NCBI GenBank assembly: GCA_041747435.1 | Contig: JBGTFE010000111.1 | Coordinates: forward strand, 3,115-67,114 | Reading direction: 5' to 3' | Length of the DNA: 64,000 bases | From: JBGTFE01 sp041747435 | GTDB lineage: Bacteria; Acidobacteriota; Blastocatellia; Pyrinomonadales; Pyrinomonadaceae | Part shown: piece by piece, positions 38,969 through 47,352 of the stretch | Layout of the letters: each line of letters opens with the position of its first letter | How positions within the stretch are numbered: position 1 is the stretch's first letter | Program-made: the position numbers and the translations under genes | Notes under the pieces: model-generated | Databases searched by the model: none | The model's input: the letters and a program-made list of their open reading frames with translations, nothing else | Told to the model about the DNA's origin: nothing

Positions 38969-41080
38969 CTATTTCATCCCGAGATTTTTCATCAGAAAGC
39001 CGTAAATGTCCGCCTGTTCTTCGATGACCTTCGCCGTCGGTTTACCCGCTCCATGTCCGGCTTTGGTTTCGATACGGATCAAGACAGGCGCGTCGCCGCC
39101 CTGCGCCGCTTGCATTGCCGCCGCGTATTTAAAGCTGTGCGCCGGAAAAACGCGGTCGTCGTGGTCGGCGGTCGTGATCAGCGTTGCCGGATATTTTGCG
39201 TCCGTCTTAACGTTGTGCAGGGGCGAATAAGCGTACAACGCCTTGAATTCGTCCGCGTTGTCAGGCGAACCGTAATCCGAAGTCCATGCCCAACCGATCG
39301 TGAATTTTGTAAAGCGAAGCATATCCATCACGCCAACCGCGGGAAGCGCCGCTCCGAAAAGATCGGGGCGTTGGTTTAGGACCGCGCCGACGAGCAAACC
39401 GCCATTCGAGCCGCCCTGAATCGCCAGTTTTGACGGCTGCGTGTACTTATTCGCAACAAGCCATTCGCCGGCGGCGATAAAATCGTCAAAGACGTTCTGT
39501 TTTTTCAATTTCGTTCCCGCTTCGTGCCAGGCTTTGCCATATTCCGCCCCGCCGCGCAAATTCGCTACCGCGAAAACGCCGCCCATTTCCATCCAAACCA
39601 GCCGCGAAACCGAAAAGCCCGGCGTTTGCGAAATGTTGAAACCGCCGTAACCGTAAAGCAGGGTCGGGTTATTTCCGTCGAGCTTTATGCCTTTTTTGTG
39701 AACGATGAACATCGGGACGAGCGTTCCGTCTTTGCTTTTGTATTTGACCTGTTTGACTGCGTATTTGGACGGATCAAAGGCGACCTTCGCCTGCCGGAAA
39801 AGCTCGCTCTTGCCTGTTTTCATATCGTAGCGATAGATCGTCGGCGGAGCGTTGTAGCTTGAATAACTGTAAAAAGTTTCCGTGTCAAAGCGTTTGCCTC
39901 CAAAACCACCGGCGGAACCGATGCCGGGAAGTTTTACTTCACGCACGAGTTTGCCGTCGATGTCGTGGATACGGATCTGAGTGTAGGCGTCTTTTAAATA
40001 ATTCAAGACAAACTGATTGTTGATAAAGTTCACGCCGCCAAGCGTTTCCGCCGCTTCCGGAATTACGTCCTGCCACGCAAGTTCCTTTTCGAGCGCGTTG
40101 ACCTTCACGATTTTTCCAAGCGGGGCATTCTTATTTGTCCGAAAGTAAAACGTCGCTTCGTCGTTGCCAAGGAACGAATATCCGGCTTCGAGTTTATCGA
40201 CGAGAGTCATGATCGGAGCTCGCTCCATCGTCAGGTTTTTGAAAAAAATCATTCGCTCGGGTCCGGTGCCTTTACCGACGCCAAGGATCAGCCAGTTGCC
40301 GTCCTCGCTGACGGAAGCGCCCACGAAATATTCTTTGTCTGCAGGTTCGTAGACGACATAGTCTTCAGACTGCGGTGTACCCAGCTTATGAAAATAAAGT
40401 TTCTGACCGAAAGTATTGACCTTGAGTTCTTTACCTTTTTCGGCTTCGGGAAAACGGCTGTAGAAAAAGCCGGAATTGTCCTTGAGCCACGAAACTCCGC
40501 CTTGGCGGTTCGGCGCCAGAACGTCAGCCAGATCCTTTCCGGTTTCGACATCCTTTACGCGCCACTCGCTGCGGTCGGACCCGGCGATCGCGACGCCGTA
40601 AGCAACGAGCTTGCCGTCATCCGTAAATGAAAGTCCGGCGAGCGCGGCGGTTCCGTCCGTCGAAAGCTTGTTCGGATCCATAAAAACGCGTCCCGCATCG
40701 GCGATCGAATCCGCAATATATAAAACCGATTGATTTTGCAAACCGTCGTTCTTGTAATAAAAATAATGCTTGCCGACCTTAAACGGAGCGGAATATCGCT
40801 CATAATTCCAGAGCTCCGTCAGCCGTTTTTTGATCTGCTCGCGCTGCGGAATTCCGCTCAAATATGCGAACGTAATTTTGTTCTGCGCCTCGATCCAAGC
40901 CTGAGTTTCCGCCGAATCGGTGTCTTCGAGCCAGCGAAACGGATCGTAAACTTTCATACCGTGATATTCGTCAACTTGATCGACCTTTTTCGTTTTCGGA
41001 TATTCGATCTTCTGCGCCGAAACCGTGAGAACGAACGAGACACAAATAATTACCGCAAGCCATAACCTTAACTTTTGCAT
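38969..41080 (-). CDS. Secreted prolyl oligopeptidase (S9A)
   Basis: A 703-residue enzyme; the ATG at 41080 (MQKLRLWLAVIICVSFVLTVSAQ) begins a signal peptide and has GAGGT seven bases upstream. N-terminal beta-propeller (about 60-420, starting YPKTKKVDQVDEYHGMKVYDPFRWLED), then the alpha/beta hydrolase domain with Ser in IQGGSNGGLLVG (about 554), Asp in TADHDDRVFP (about 638) and His in KAGHGAGK (about 673). It cleaves short peptides after proline in the periplasm. It stands as a single gene. Confidence 0.95.
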   Translation of the reverse strand: MQKLRLWLAVIICVSFVLTVSAQKIEYPKTKKVDQVDEYHGMKVYDPFRWLEDTDSAETQAWIEAQNKITFAYLSGIPQREQIKKRLTELWNYERYSAPFKVGKHYFYYKNDGLQNQSVLYIADSIADAGRVFMDPNKLSTDGTAALAGLSFTDDGKLVAYGVAIAGSDRSEWRVKDVETGKDLADVLAPNRQGGVSWLKDNSGFFYSRFPEAEKGKELKVNTFGQKLYFHKLGTPQSEDYVVYEPADKEYFVGASVSEDGNWLILGVGKGTGPERMIFFKNLTMERAPIMTLVDKLEAGYSFLGNDEATFYFRTNKNAPLGKIVKVNALEKELAWQDVIPEAAETLGGVNFINNQFVLNYLKDAYTQIRIHDIDGKLVREVKLPGIGSAGGFGGKRFDTETFYSYSSYNAPPTIYRYDMKTGKSELFRQAKVAFDPSKYAVKQVKYKSKDGTLVPMFIVHKKGIKLDGNNPTLLYGYGGFNISQTPGFSVSRLVWMEMGGVFAVANLRGGAEYGKAWHEAGTKLKKQNVFDDFIAAGEWLVANKYTQPSKLAIQGGSNGGLLVGAVLNQRPDLFGAALPAVGVMDMLRFTKFTIGWAWTSDYGSPDNADEFKALYAYSPLHNVKTDAKYPATLITTADHDDRVFPAHSFKYAAAMQAAQGGDAPVLIRIETKAGHGAGKPTAKVIEEQADIYGFLMKNLGMK

Positions 41081-41221
41081 AACATACCTCAAATTTTTGA
41101 ACGGGTGTTTTGAATTATTTGACGATTTTACTACAAAAGTGCCGCGTTGGGAAAAAACGGCAAAAGAAGGCGCGGCAGAGCTTACCCCATCGGGCTGATG
41201 CTTTGTACGTCCTACTGTCGA

Positions 41222-43621
41222 TTAAAAAACCGGCAGATGCTCGTCTTTTCGCGGCTTATCCGAAGATTCGTTTTCGGCTTCGTCCGTTTTTTCTTGCGGA
41301 AGCCAGTTGTGTTTTTGGTATAAAAGCTTTTCCATCGCGTCCACGGGCAGCGGTTTTGACATCAGATAGCCCTGACCGAAGTCGCAGCCGAGATTTTGCA
41401 GGAGAGCAAGCTGGGTTTCTGTCTCGATGCCTTCGGCGATAACGCGCATTTTAAGATTTTTCGCGAGCGAGATTATGGTTTGAAGTATCTCGGAGTTTTC
41501 ACCGTTTTCGCCGACGCTGTAAACAAATGAGCGGTCGATCTTGAGCGTGTCGAACGGCAGCCTATGAAGGTGACTTAGCGAAGAATAACCGGTCCCGAAA
41601 TCGTCAATGCTGAGCATCACGCCGAGCGCTTTAAGGCGATTTAGAATTTCGATCGTGCGCTCTGCGTTTTCCATCGCAGCGCTTTCCGTGATCTCCAATT
41701 TGAGCGCCGTGGGCGGAAGAGAAACTGAATCCAGCGAACGCTGAACGTCGTCGATGAGACTTTCGTGCACGAGATGCTTGCCGGAAATATTCACGCTGAT
41801 GATCATTTCGGCGTAATTTGGTGAAAGCGCGCGCCAGCTTGCGATCTGCGCGCACGTTTGGTCGAGTATCCAAGTGGTGATCGGAATGATCAAACCCGAA
41901 TCTTCCGCGATCGGAATAAAATCTGCCGGCGAGATAAATCCGCGCGTCGCATGCTGCCACCGAAGAAGCGCCTCAAAACCGATAATTTCGCCGTCTTTGA
42001 GCGAGATCAAAGGCTGATAATGCATCGAAAGTTCGTTGCGCTCAAGCGCGAATCGCAGATCGGATTCGAGCTTGATGCGGTCGAGGAATCGCGCGCGCAG
42101 CGTTGTATCGAAAATCGCAGCGCCGGCGCCTGTTTCCTTCGCATGATGCATAGCTATATCGGCATCGCGCAGAATTTCCTCCGGATTTGTATATTCCCGC
42201 TCGAACCGCGCGATACCGATATTCAATTCGACAAAAATGTTATTTCCGCTCAAGCTGAACGGTTCGGAAATCTTCTGATGGATCTTGCGCGCGATCTTTT
42301 CAGCGTCCTCTACCGAAGAAAGATCTTTGAGAACGATCGCGAATTCGTCGCCGCCTAGCCGTGCCACGACGTCGTGTTCATAGAGCAGACGAAGCAGGCG
42401 CTTTGCCACGATTATCAGGACTTTGTCACCGACCGTGTGACCTAAACTGTCGTTTATGTTCTTGAACCGGCAAATGTCGAGAAACAAAACAAAAAACGGC
42501 GCGGAAGGATCGGACTTGTCGATCAAGTCTCTCAGAACCCCGGCAAAATTTGCGCGGTTCGCGAGATTCGTCAAAGTATCGTGCATCGCGGAATGTTGAA
42601 ACGCTTCCTTGCTGATGCGTAGCGCGTCACTTACTTTTTCCTCTTTTTCAAGAAGAACCCTCAACTGTTTTGCATAATTCTCGGCTTGCACGGCGCGGGT
42701 TCTTTCGGCTTCCGCCTTTTCTCTCTCAGCGTCCTCAGCTTTGCTGATAGCATCGTTTATCTCGCCGATCGATTGCCGGTAAACGAGATACGCAACCCCG
42801 AAAGCAAGGAATGCGATCGCGGTCGTTAACAGGTCAGCGTAATTTATGACCTTATAAACAATTCCAGCGAGCCCGGCACCGAAGATCTGCGTGATCGAAC
42901 TGAAAAAACCTTCGTGCTTCCACGTTTCCCAGAAGTTTTTTCGTTTAACCAACGAGTGAAACGCAGTCGCGAGAAGCGATAAAACAATGAATTGCGAGAA
43001 GGTCAGAATTCCAAGCACGGCAATTAAATGTCGCGTGCTTTCCGCCGGATTTAAACCCGCAGTAATGTGCGATAACAAAAGCAAAGCTGCGTAAGCACAG
43101 GTCGTCGCTAGTACGGTAATTGACGCGTTCGTCGGAATCATCAATTTTCCGAAACTGAGAGTTCCTTTCGAATTTAGATAATAACAACTTGCCAACATTT
43201 CGATCGCGGCAAGCAGGATAGCCGCTTCTCCGCCAAACGTTAGAAACGTTAGAAATATTATTGAATCGGAAAAACTGACTGAAAAATTTGAGCGCGGCAA
43301 AGTCAGAACCATCTTCGGCGCAACAAAGACTGCAAAGACAAGTAGCAAAAGAAAATTCAAACTAAAGACATCATGCGAAAGATTCGCTAGGACAAAACTC
43401 AGACACAACGCACCGAGCGCAATTATTATGAACTTTAGATAGTCGATAATTTTCACTTTATTGACAAAACGCAAAAAGAAAGATCGTGAAAAATTCAGAA
43501 GTTTGGGAAAATTCAATGATGAGATTGGGGGGAGTAGCAAAACCGAAGAGGGTAAGACAAATCCCGCCACTAGTAATATAGCATCAATTAACGAAGAATT
43601 GCTACAAAAATTCTCCCGCAA
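41222..43621 (-). CDS. Membrane GGDEF-EAL protein (c-di-GMP turnover)
   Basis: A 799-residue protein. About eight membrane helices form a MASE-like sensor (about 55-290), followed by a coiled coil (DAISKAEDAEREKAEAERTRAVQAENYAKQL), a GGDEF domain with an intact ARLGGDEFAIVL (about 415-425) and an EAL domain with GFEALLRW (about 549), then the conserved DDFGTGYSSLSHL and ETETQLALLQNLG. Both catalytic motifs are intact, so it could make and break c-di-GMP. It lies 456 bases from the divergent GIIIGG peptide gene. Confidence 0.93.
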   Translation of the reverse strand: MRENFCSNSSLIDAILLVAGFVLPSSVLLLPPISSLNFPKLLNFSRSFFLRFVNKVKIIDYLKFIIIALGALCLSFVLANLSHDVFSLNFLLLLVFAVFVAPKMVLTLPRSNFSVSFSDSIIFLTFLTFGGEAAILLAAIEMLASCYYLNSKGTLSFGKLMIPTNASITVLATTCAYAALLLLSHITAGLNPAESTRHLIAVLGILTFSQFIVLSLLATAFHSLVKRKNFWETWKHEGFFSSITQIFGAGLAGIVYKVINYADLLTTAIAFLAFGVAYLVYRQSIGEINDAISKAEDAEREKAEAERTRAVQAENYAKQLRVLLEKEEKVSDALRISKEAFQHSAMHDTLTNLANRANFAGVLRDLIDKSDPSAPFFVLFLDICRFKNINDSLGHTVGDKVLIIVAKRLLRLLYEHDVVARLGGDEFAIVLKDLSSVEDAEKIARKIHQKISEPFSLSGNNIFVELNIGIARFEREYTNPEEILRDADIAMHHAKETGAGAAIFDTTLRARFLDRIKLESDLRFALERNELSMHYQPLISLKDGEIIGFEALLRWQHATRGFISPADFIPIAEDSGLIIPITTWILDQTCAQIASWRALSPNYAEMIISVNISGKHLVHESLIDDVQRSLDSVSLPPTALKLEITESAAMENAERTIEILNRLKALGVMLSIDDFGTGYSSLSHLHRLPFDTLKIDRSFVYSVGENGENSEILQTIISLAKNLKMRVIAEGIETETQLALLQNLGCDFGQGYLMSKPLPVDAMEKLLYQKHNWLPQEKTDEAENESSDKPRKDEHLPVF

Positions 43622-44077
43622 AATCTATTAATCCTAGACATTAAATAAGGCGAACCTTGCGAAATCACCTTGGCAACCGCCGGCTTCAAAATAGATAAAA
43701 AAACGCAGCCTATTCGGAATTAGTCGATCCTCCTCAAGGATATGCTCTTTGTGAGAAATTTTTGTGCAAAGCCGTCGACTTGTATACCGGTTATACGACT
43801 TCGAACTGGATAGACTGTATACGAAATGTGTAAATTGCAGAAACTTGGGCACTTACCTTGGGATTAGCTGAAATTGTTACGTCGGTATACATTTCTGCGA
43901 TCCTCCGTTAAATTTTTGTTACGCCGAAGAAGTACACGCTAAGTGACTGTCGACACATCACTTAATGACTTCCTATAAGCACCGGCAAGCTTTGGCACGC
44001 GGCTTGTTTAATAGACAGGCATAGCGGAGCAAAAAGCTTCAGATAAATAAAAAAATAAAATAAGGAGAAGAGAAAAA
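43622..44077. other. Intergenic region with the sigma-54 promoter of the GIIIGG gene
   Basis: No convincing gene. A near-palindrome GTATACCGGTTATAC lies near 43783-43797 and GTATAC recurs downstream. A dyad AAGTGA...TCACTT around TGTCGACA (43941-43963) lies about 40 bases upstream of the sigma-54 -24 box and could be an activator site. The promoter itself is at 43992-44007. Confidence 0.7.
43992..44007 (+). promoter_or_regulatory. Sigma-54 promoter of the GIIIGG repeat gene
   Basis: TTGGCACG-CGGC-TTGT: a perfect -24 element, four bases, and the same TTGT -12 element as the pilA promoter. The start would be near 44018, 60 bases before the ATG. It shares 13 of 16 bases with the pilA promoter. 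Confidence 0.83.
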
Positions 44078-44344
44078 ATGAAAAACTTAAGAAATTTAAT
44101 AGCAGCAGTTACTTTGATGGCGGTTTTGGTTATGGGATCAATTTCGGCGAATGCGGGTATTTTGTTGGGCGACCTGAAGGGGAATTCGGATACTTGCGCC
44201 AACGATACAAAGGTTGATTCAGGCATCATAATCGGGGGCTTTACGGGAATAATCATCGGTGGTTTTACCGGAATCATCATTGGTGGCGTATCGGGCACCG
44301 GTTGCCAAGAGCAAAGCGACAGCGGAATTTTGTTGGGTGACTAA
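44078..44344 (+). CDS. Small secreted GIIIGG-repeat protein
   Basis: An 88-residue protein with a signal peptide (1-26, ending SANA). The mature chain starts GILLGD, has one Cys (DTCAND), then three tandem GGFTGIII-type units (24-bp DNA repeats at about 44220-44290), a second Cys (GTGCQE) and ends again in SGILLGD. AAGGAG at 44062-44067 precedes the ATG. The Ile/Gly-rich repeats suggest a beta-solenoid, a fibre or a membrane-active peptide. It is driven by a sigma-54 promoter like that of pilA and ends at a strong terminator. I do not recognise a family. Confidence 0.85.
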   Translation: MKNLRNLIAAVTLMAVLVMGSISANAGILLGDLKGNSDTCANDTKVDSGIIIGGFTGIIIGGFTGIIIGGVSGTGCQEQSDSGILLGD

Positions 44345-44383
44345 TTTCCAGACGCGTTCCTCTGTGAAGGTTGACGAAGATCA

Positions 44384-44419
44384 TAAAAAAAGCTCGTTGA
44401 GAAATCGACGGGCTTTTTT
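44384..44419. terminator. Bidirectional terminator between the GIIIGG and nifS genes
   Basis: AAAAAAGCTCGTTGA (44386-44400), loop GAAA, TCGACGGGCTTTTTT (44405-44419): a long stem with two wobble pairs, a stable tetraloop and A/T tracts on both sides, so it can serve both convergent genes. Confidence 0.85.
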
Positions 44420-44420
44420 G

Positions 44421-45608
44421 CTAAGCGGGGTTGTTGGCACGACGAGGTGAAAGACGTCGCAGATTTTCGACCGCGGTAGGCAGAATTGCCAAAAGGTATT
44501 CGACGTCTTTCGCAGAATTCTCTTTGCCGAAACTAAACCGGATCGCTCCGCGTGCTAGCCCATCGTTTCTTCCTAGCGCGCAAATAACCGGAGAAGGTTC
44601 GAGCGAACCGGATGAACACGCGGAGCCGGTCGAAACGGCGATTCCAAGCATATCGAGATTGATCAGCAAGCCTTCGCCTTCGATAAATCGGAAGGAAATG
44701 TTTGAAATATTCGGCAGGCGCGAATCGCGTTTGCCGTTGAGGACGAGGTCGGAGATCTTCTCGCCGATCCCGTCCTCGAACCTGTTCCGAAGATATTCCA
44801 ATCGAGAAGAATTTTCCGCCAAATTATTTTTTGCCAACTCACAAGCCTTTCCGAAAGCGACGATAAGTGGAACCGATTCGGTACCGCCGCGCCGCTCGCG
44901 TTCCTGATGACCGCCGATATTTTGCGGATGAAGCCGCACACCGCGCCGCGCATACAAAGCGCCGACGCCTTTCGGCGCGTAAATTTTGTGTCCAGAAAGC
45001 GAGAGCAGATCGCAGCCGATCTCTTCGACGTCGACCGCAATTTTCCCAGCAGCCTGAACTGCATCGGTATGAAACCAGATCTTTCTACCGTTTTCTCTCA
45101 GTTCGTGGACGAGCTTTCCGATCTCTTCGACCGGCTGAATCGTGCCGATCTCGTTGTTTGCGGTCATAACCGATATCGAAACTGTGTCATCGCGAAGAGC
45201 ATTCTTCACATCTTCGATTCTGACGATTCCATCTTCATAAACCGGCAGATACGTGACTTCGTAACCACTTTTTTCCAGATCTTCGCAAACATTTTTAACC
45301 GCCGAATGCTCGATCGTCGACGTAATAATATGTTTTCCGCATTTGTTATTTGCTTCCAAAAGCCCGCGAATCGCGAGGTTGTTTGCCTCAGTTCCGCCGG
45401 AAGTGAAAACGATTTCGTTCGGACGCGCGTTGATCAAATCCGCAACCTGATGCCGCGCTTTATCAACGGCGGCGCGCGCTTCCTGCCCGAAAAAATGTAT
45501 GCTCGACGCGTTGCCGAATTTCTCGGTCAAAAAGGGAAGCATCGCCTCGACGACCTCACTATCGATTGGCGTCGTTGCGGAATTATCTAAATAAACGCGG
45601 CGCAACAT
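44421..45608 (-). CDS. Cysteine desulfurase (NifS/IscS family)
   Basis: A 395-residue PLP enzyme: VYLDNSATTPIDSEVVEAMLPFL at the start, TSGGTEANNLAIRG, the cofactor Lys in SLSGHKIYAPKGVGAL (about 204), and the persulfide Cys in STGSACSSGSLEPS (about 328). The sequence around the Cys is of the group I IscS/NifS kind. It moves sulfur from cysteine to Fe-S clusters or tRNA thiolation. No iscU or mnmA is adjacent. It is divergent from the radical SAM gene. Confidence 0.93.
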   Translation of the reverse strand: MLRRVYLDNSATTPIDSEVVEAMLPFLTEKFGNASSIHFFGQEARAAVDKARHQVADLINARPNEIVFTSGGTEANNLAIRGLLEANNKCGKHIITSTIEHSAVKNVCEDLEKSGYEVTYLPVYEDGIVRIEDVKNALRDDTVSISVMTANNEIGTIQPVEEIGKLVHELRENGRKIWFHTDAVQAAGKIAVDVEEIGCDLLSLSGHKIYAPKGVGALYARRGVRLHPQNIGGHQERERRGGTESVPLIVAFGKACELAKNNLAENSSRLEYLRNRFEDGIGEKISDLVLNGKRDSRLPNISNISFRFIEGEGLLINLDMLGIAVSTGSACSSGSLEPSPVICALGRNDGLARGAIRFSFGKENSAKDVEYLLAILPTAVENLRRLSPRRANNPA

Positions 45609-45740
45609 ACTTTGATTTTATCTAAAATACGCGGCAAAGACGAACTTATGTTGCTCTCGCTCCGTTAGATAAGATAAAGTAAAACGTTGCGGCATGAGAC
45701 GGCATCAAAACGGTGACTCGTTATTTTAGAAGGAAATACA

Positions 45741-46907
45741 ATGGATTTTGCAACAAAGGAAATTTTTAAGCGCTATGCGAGCATCGTCGTCGGAAGACCG
45801 ATCTCGCCCGTTTTTTTGAATATTCTCGTCACGAGCGTCTGCGATATGCGCTGCACGCACTGCTTTTTTACGGAAGAGCTCGACGATCGTCCGCGTAAAA
45901 AATTGCAGATGAAAGCGGACGAGATCGGTAAAATTTCGGAAACGCTGGGCGGAAACCTCGGCGTGCTCGTGCTCGCCGGCGGCGAACCGTTTACGCGCAA
46001 GGATTTACCCGAGATCGTTCGCGCATTTTACGAAAACAACAAACTCGATTCGGTTTATTTGATGAGCAACGGTCAGATTCATCAGCGAATTTTACCGGAT
46101 GTTGCGCGGATTATGGATGAATGTCCGAATCTGAACGTGTCGGTCGCCCTCGGAATTGACGGCGTAAAATCCGCGCACGAAAAGATTCGCCGTAAAGAGG
46201 GAAGTTGGGACAAAGCGATCCACACGGCGCGCACGCTGCAGCAGATGAAGCGCGAACAATATCCGCGTCTCGATATCCAAACCTGCACGTGCGTGATGCA
46301 TTCGAACGAAGACACGATCTTCGAATGGTATGACTTTTTGAAACACGATCTGAAGCCGGACAAAGTGAATATTAACTATATTCGACCGCCTTCGGCTGAT
46401 CCGAAAGAATTGGAGTTTGACCATAAACGCTACGCCGAACTTTCGCAAATGATCTTGGACGACACGAAAAACGCCGCGCTGAAAAACAATTACGGCGGAA
46501 AATCGGGCTTTTTCAAAGCAGCCGTGGATATTTATATGCACGATATCATCGCCAAAACCAAAGAGGAAAACAAGGCGCAGCTCAAATGTTATGCGGGAAG
46601 CGCGGGCGCGGTGATCTACGATAACGGCGCGCTGTCGTCATGCGAAAACAAGCCCGACGTTTTGAATCTGCGCGATTACGATTGGAATTTCCAAGCCGCC
46701 TGGCGGACGAATTTAATGAAAGACCGCCGAGTCGAAGCCGGCGCGGGCTGTTTCTGCACGCACGAATCGAACTGTTTTTATCCGAGCTTGCCGTTTAACG
46801 GGAAACATTTGATCAAGATCAAAAAGCTTGAAAAACAAATGAAAAAAGCGGCGAAGCATTTAGGATCGAATCAGCCGACGGCGGAAGGCTTGGCGGTCAA
46901 AGCGTAA
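45741..46907 (+). CDS. Radical SAM protein
   Basis: A 388-residue protein with the [4Fe-4S]-SAM motif CDMRCTHC (Cys34, 38, 41), the GGEPF of the SAM-binding strand (VLVLAGGEPFTRKDLPEI) and a C-terminal Cys-rich region (KCYAGSAGAVIYDNGALSSCENK, then AGAGCFCTHESNCF) that fits a SPASM-like auxiliary cluster domain. A ribosome site AAGGAA lies seven bases before the ATG. SPASM proteins modify peptides or make cofactors; the substrate here is unknown. A short secreted Asn-rich protein follows about 40 bases downstream. Confidence 0.87.
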   Translation: MDFATKEIFKRYASIVVGRPISPVFLNILVTSVCDMRCTHCFFTEELDDRPRKKLQMKADEIGKISETLGGNLGVLVLAGGEPFTRKDLPEIVRAFYENNKLDSVYLMSNGQIHQRILPDVARIMDECPNLNVSVALGIDGVKSAHEKIRRKEGSWDKAIHTARTLQQMKREQYPRLDIQTCTCVMHSNEDTIFEWYDFLKHDLKPDKVNINYIRPPSADPKELEFDHKRYAELSQMILDDTKNAALKNNYGGKSGFFKAAVDIYMHDIIAKTKEENKAQLKCYAGSAGAVIYDNGALSSCENKPDVLNLRDYDWNFQAAWRTNLMKDRRVEAGAGCFCTHESNCFYPSLPFNGKHLIKIKKLEKQMKKAAKHLGSNQPTAEGLAVKA

Positions 46908-46946
46908 GGTTTGTCTTTTTCCATGGTTTCTTACGACTGTAAGGCT

Positions 46947-47315
46947 ATGAAAAGATTTACAAAAAATATCGTTTTAACGCTGGCTTTACTTTTGACAATC
47001 GGGACACTTTTGACTTGCGATTCGGTTTCCGAAACGGCAGACAATGCTAATTTCGCTACGGCGAACATAAACGGAAACCTCAGTGGAAATGAAAATCGTT
47101 CAAACCGAAACGATAACTCCAACGCCAAGCGCAACTCAAACGTAAATAGGAATTCCAATGGAAACCGAAACGAGAACGGAAACCGGAACGGCAACTCTAA
47201 ATCGAATAATAACCGGAATTCCAACGTCAACGACAACTCGAACCGCGACGATGACGACGGCGACCGCAGAGGTCGGCGCGGCAGAGGACGCGGCGGAAGA
47301 AGCGGGCGCGGTTAA
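46947..47315 (+). CDS. Asn-rich low-complexity lipoprotein
   Basis: The start at 46947 (MKRFTKNIVLTLALLLTIGTLLTCDSV) gives a signal peptide with a lipobox LLTC (Cys at residue 24); an in-frame ATG lies at 46923. The rest of this 122-residue protein is a run of Asn/Gly/Arg/Ser/Asp repeats (NGNRNENGNRNGN, NNNRNSNVNDNSN) ending in DDDDGDRRGRRGRGRGGRSGRG. It is disordered, acidic then strongly basic, and expected on the periplasmic side of a membrane. Asn-rich linkers also appear in the M29 lipoprotein at 63 kb. Function is unknown. The GC/AC-rich repeats also create a long false reading frame in the next phase. Confidence 0.75.
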   Translation: MKRFTKNIVLTLALLLTIGTLLTCDSVSETADNANFATANINGNLSGNENRSNRNDNSNAKRNSNVNRNSNGNRNENGNRNGNSKSNNNRNSNVNDNSNRDDDDGDRRGRRGRGRGGRSGRG

Positions 47316-47352
47316 AAGCTTATCTAAAGGTCAACCGCCGCCACTGGAAAGA

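Noticed and set aside
43634..43852. 72-codon minus-strand frame in the gap before the GIIIGG gene
   Set aside because: No ribosome site, atypical composition and no recognisable motif.
45741..47315. Radical SAM protein plus Asn-rich or GIIIGG peptide as a peptide natural-product cluster
   Set aside because: The Asn-rich protein is a lipoprotein, the GIIIGG gene has its own sigma-54 unit 1.4 kb away across nifS, and no leader-binding domain, protease or exporter is adjacent.
47158..47352. Upstream extension of the glycosyltransferase
   Set aside because: The residues (TETRTETGTATLN...) are a frame-shifted reading of the Asn-rich repeats of the lipoprotein gene, and the family start with a ribosome site is at 47353.
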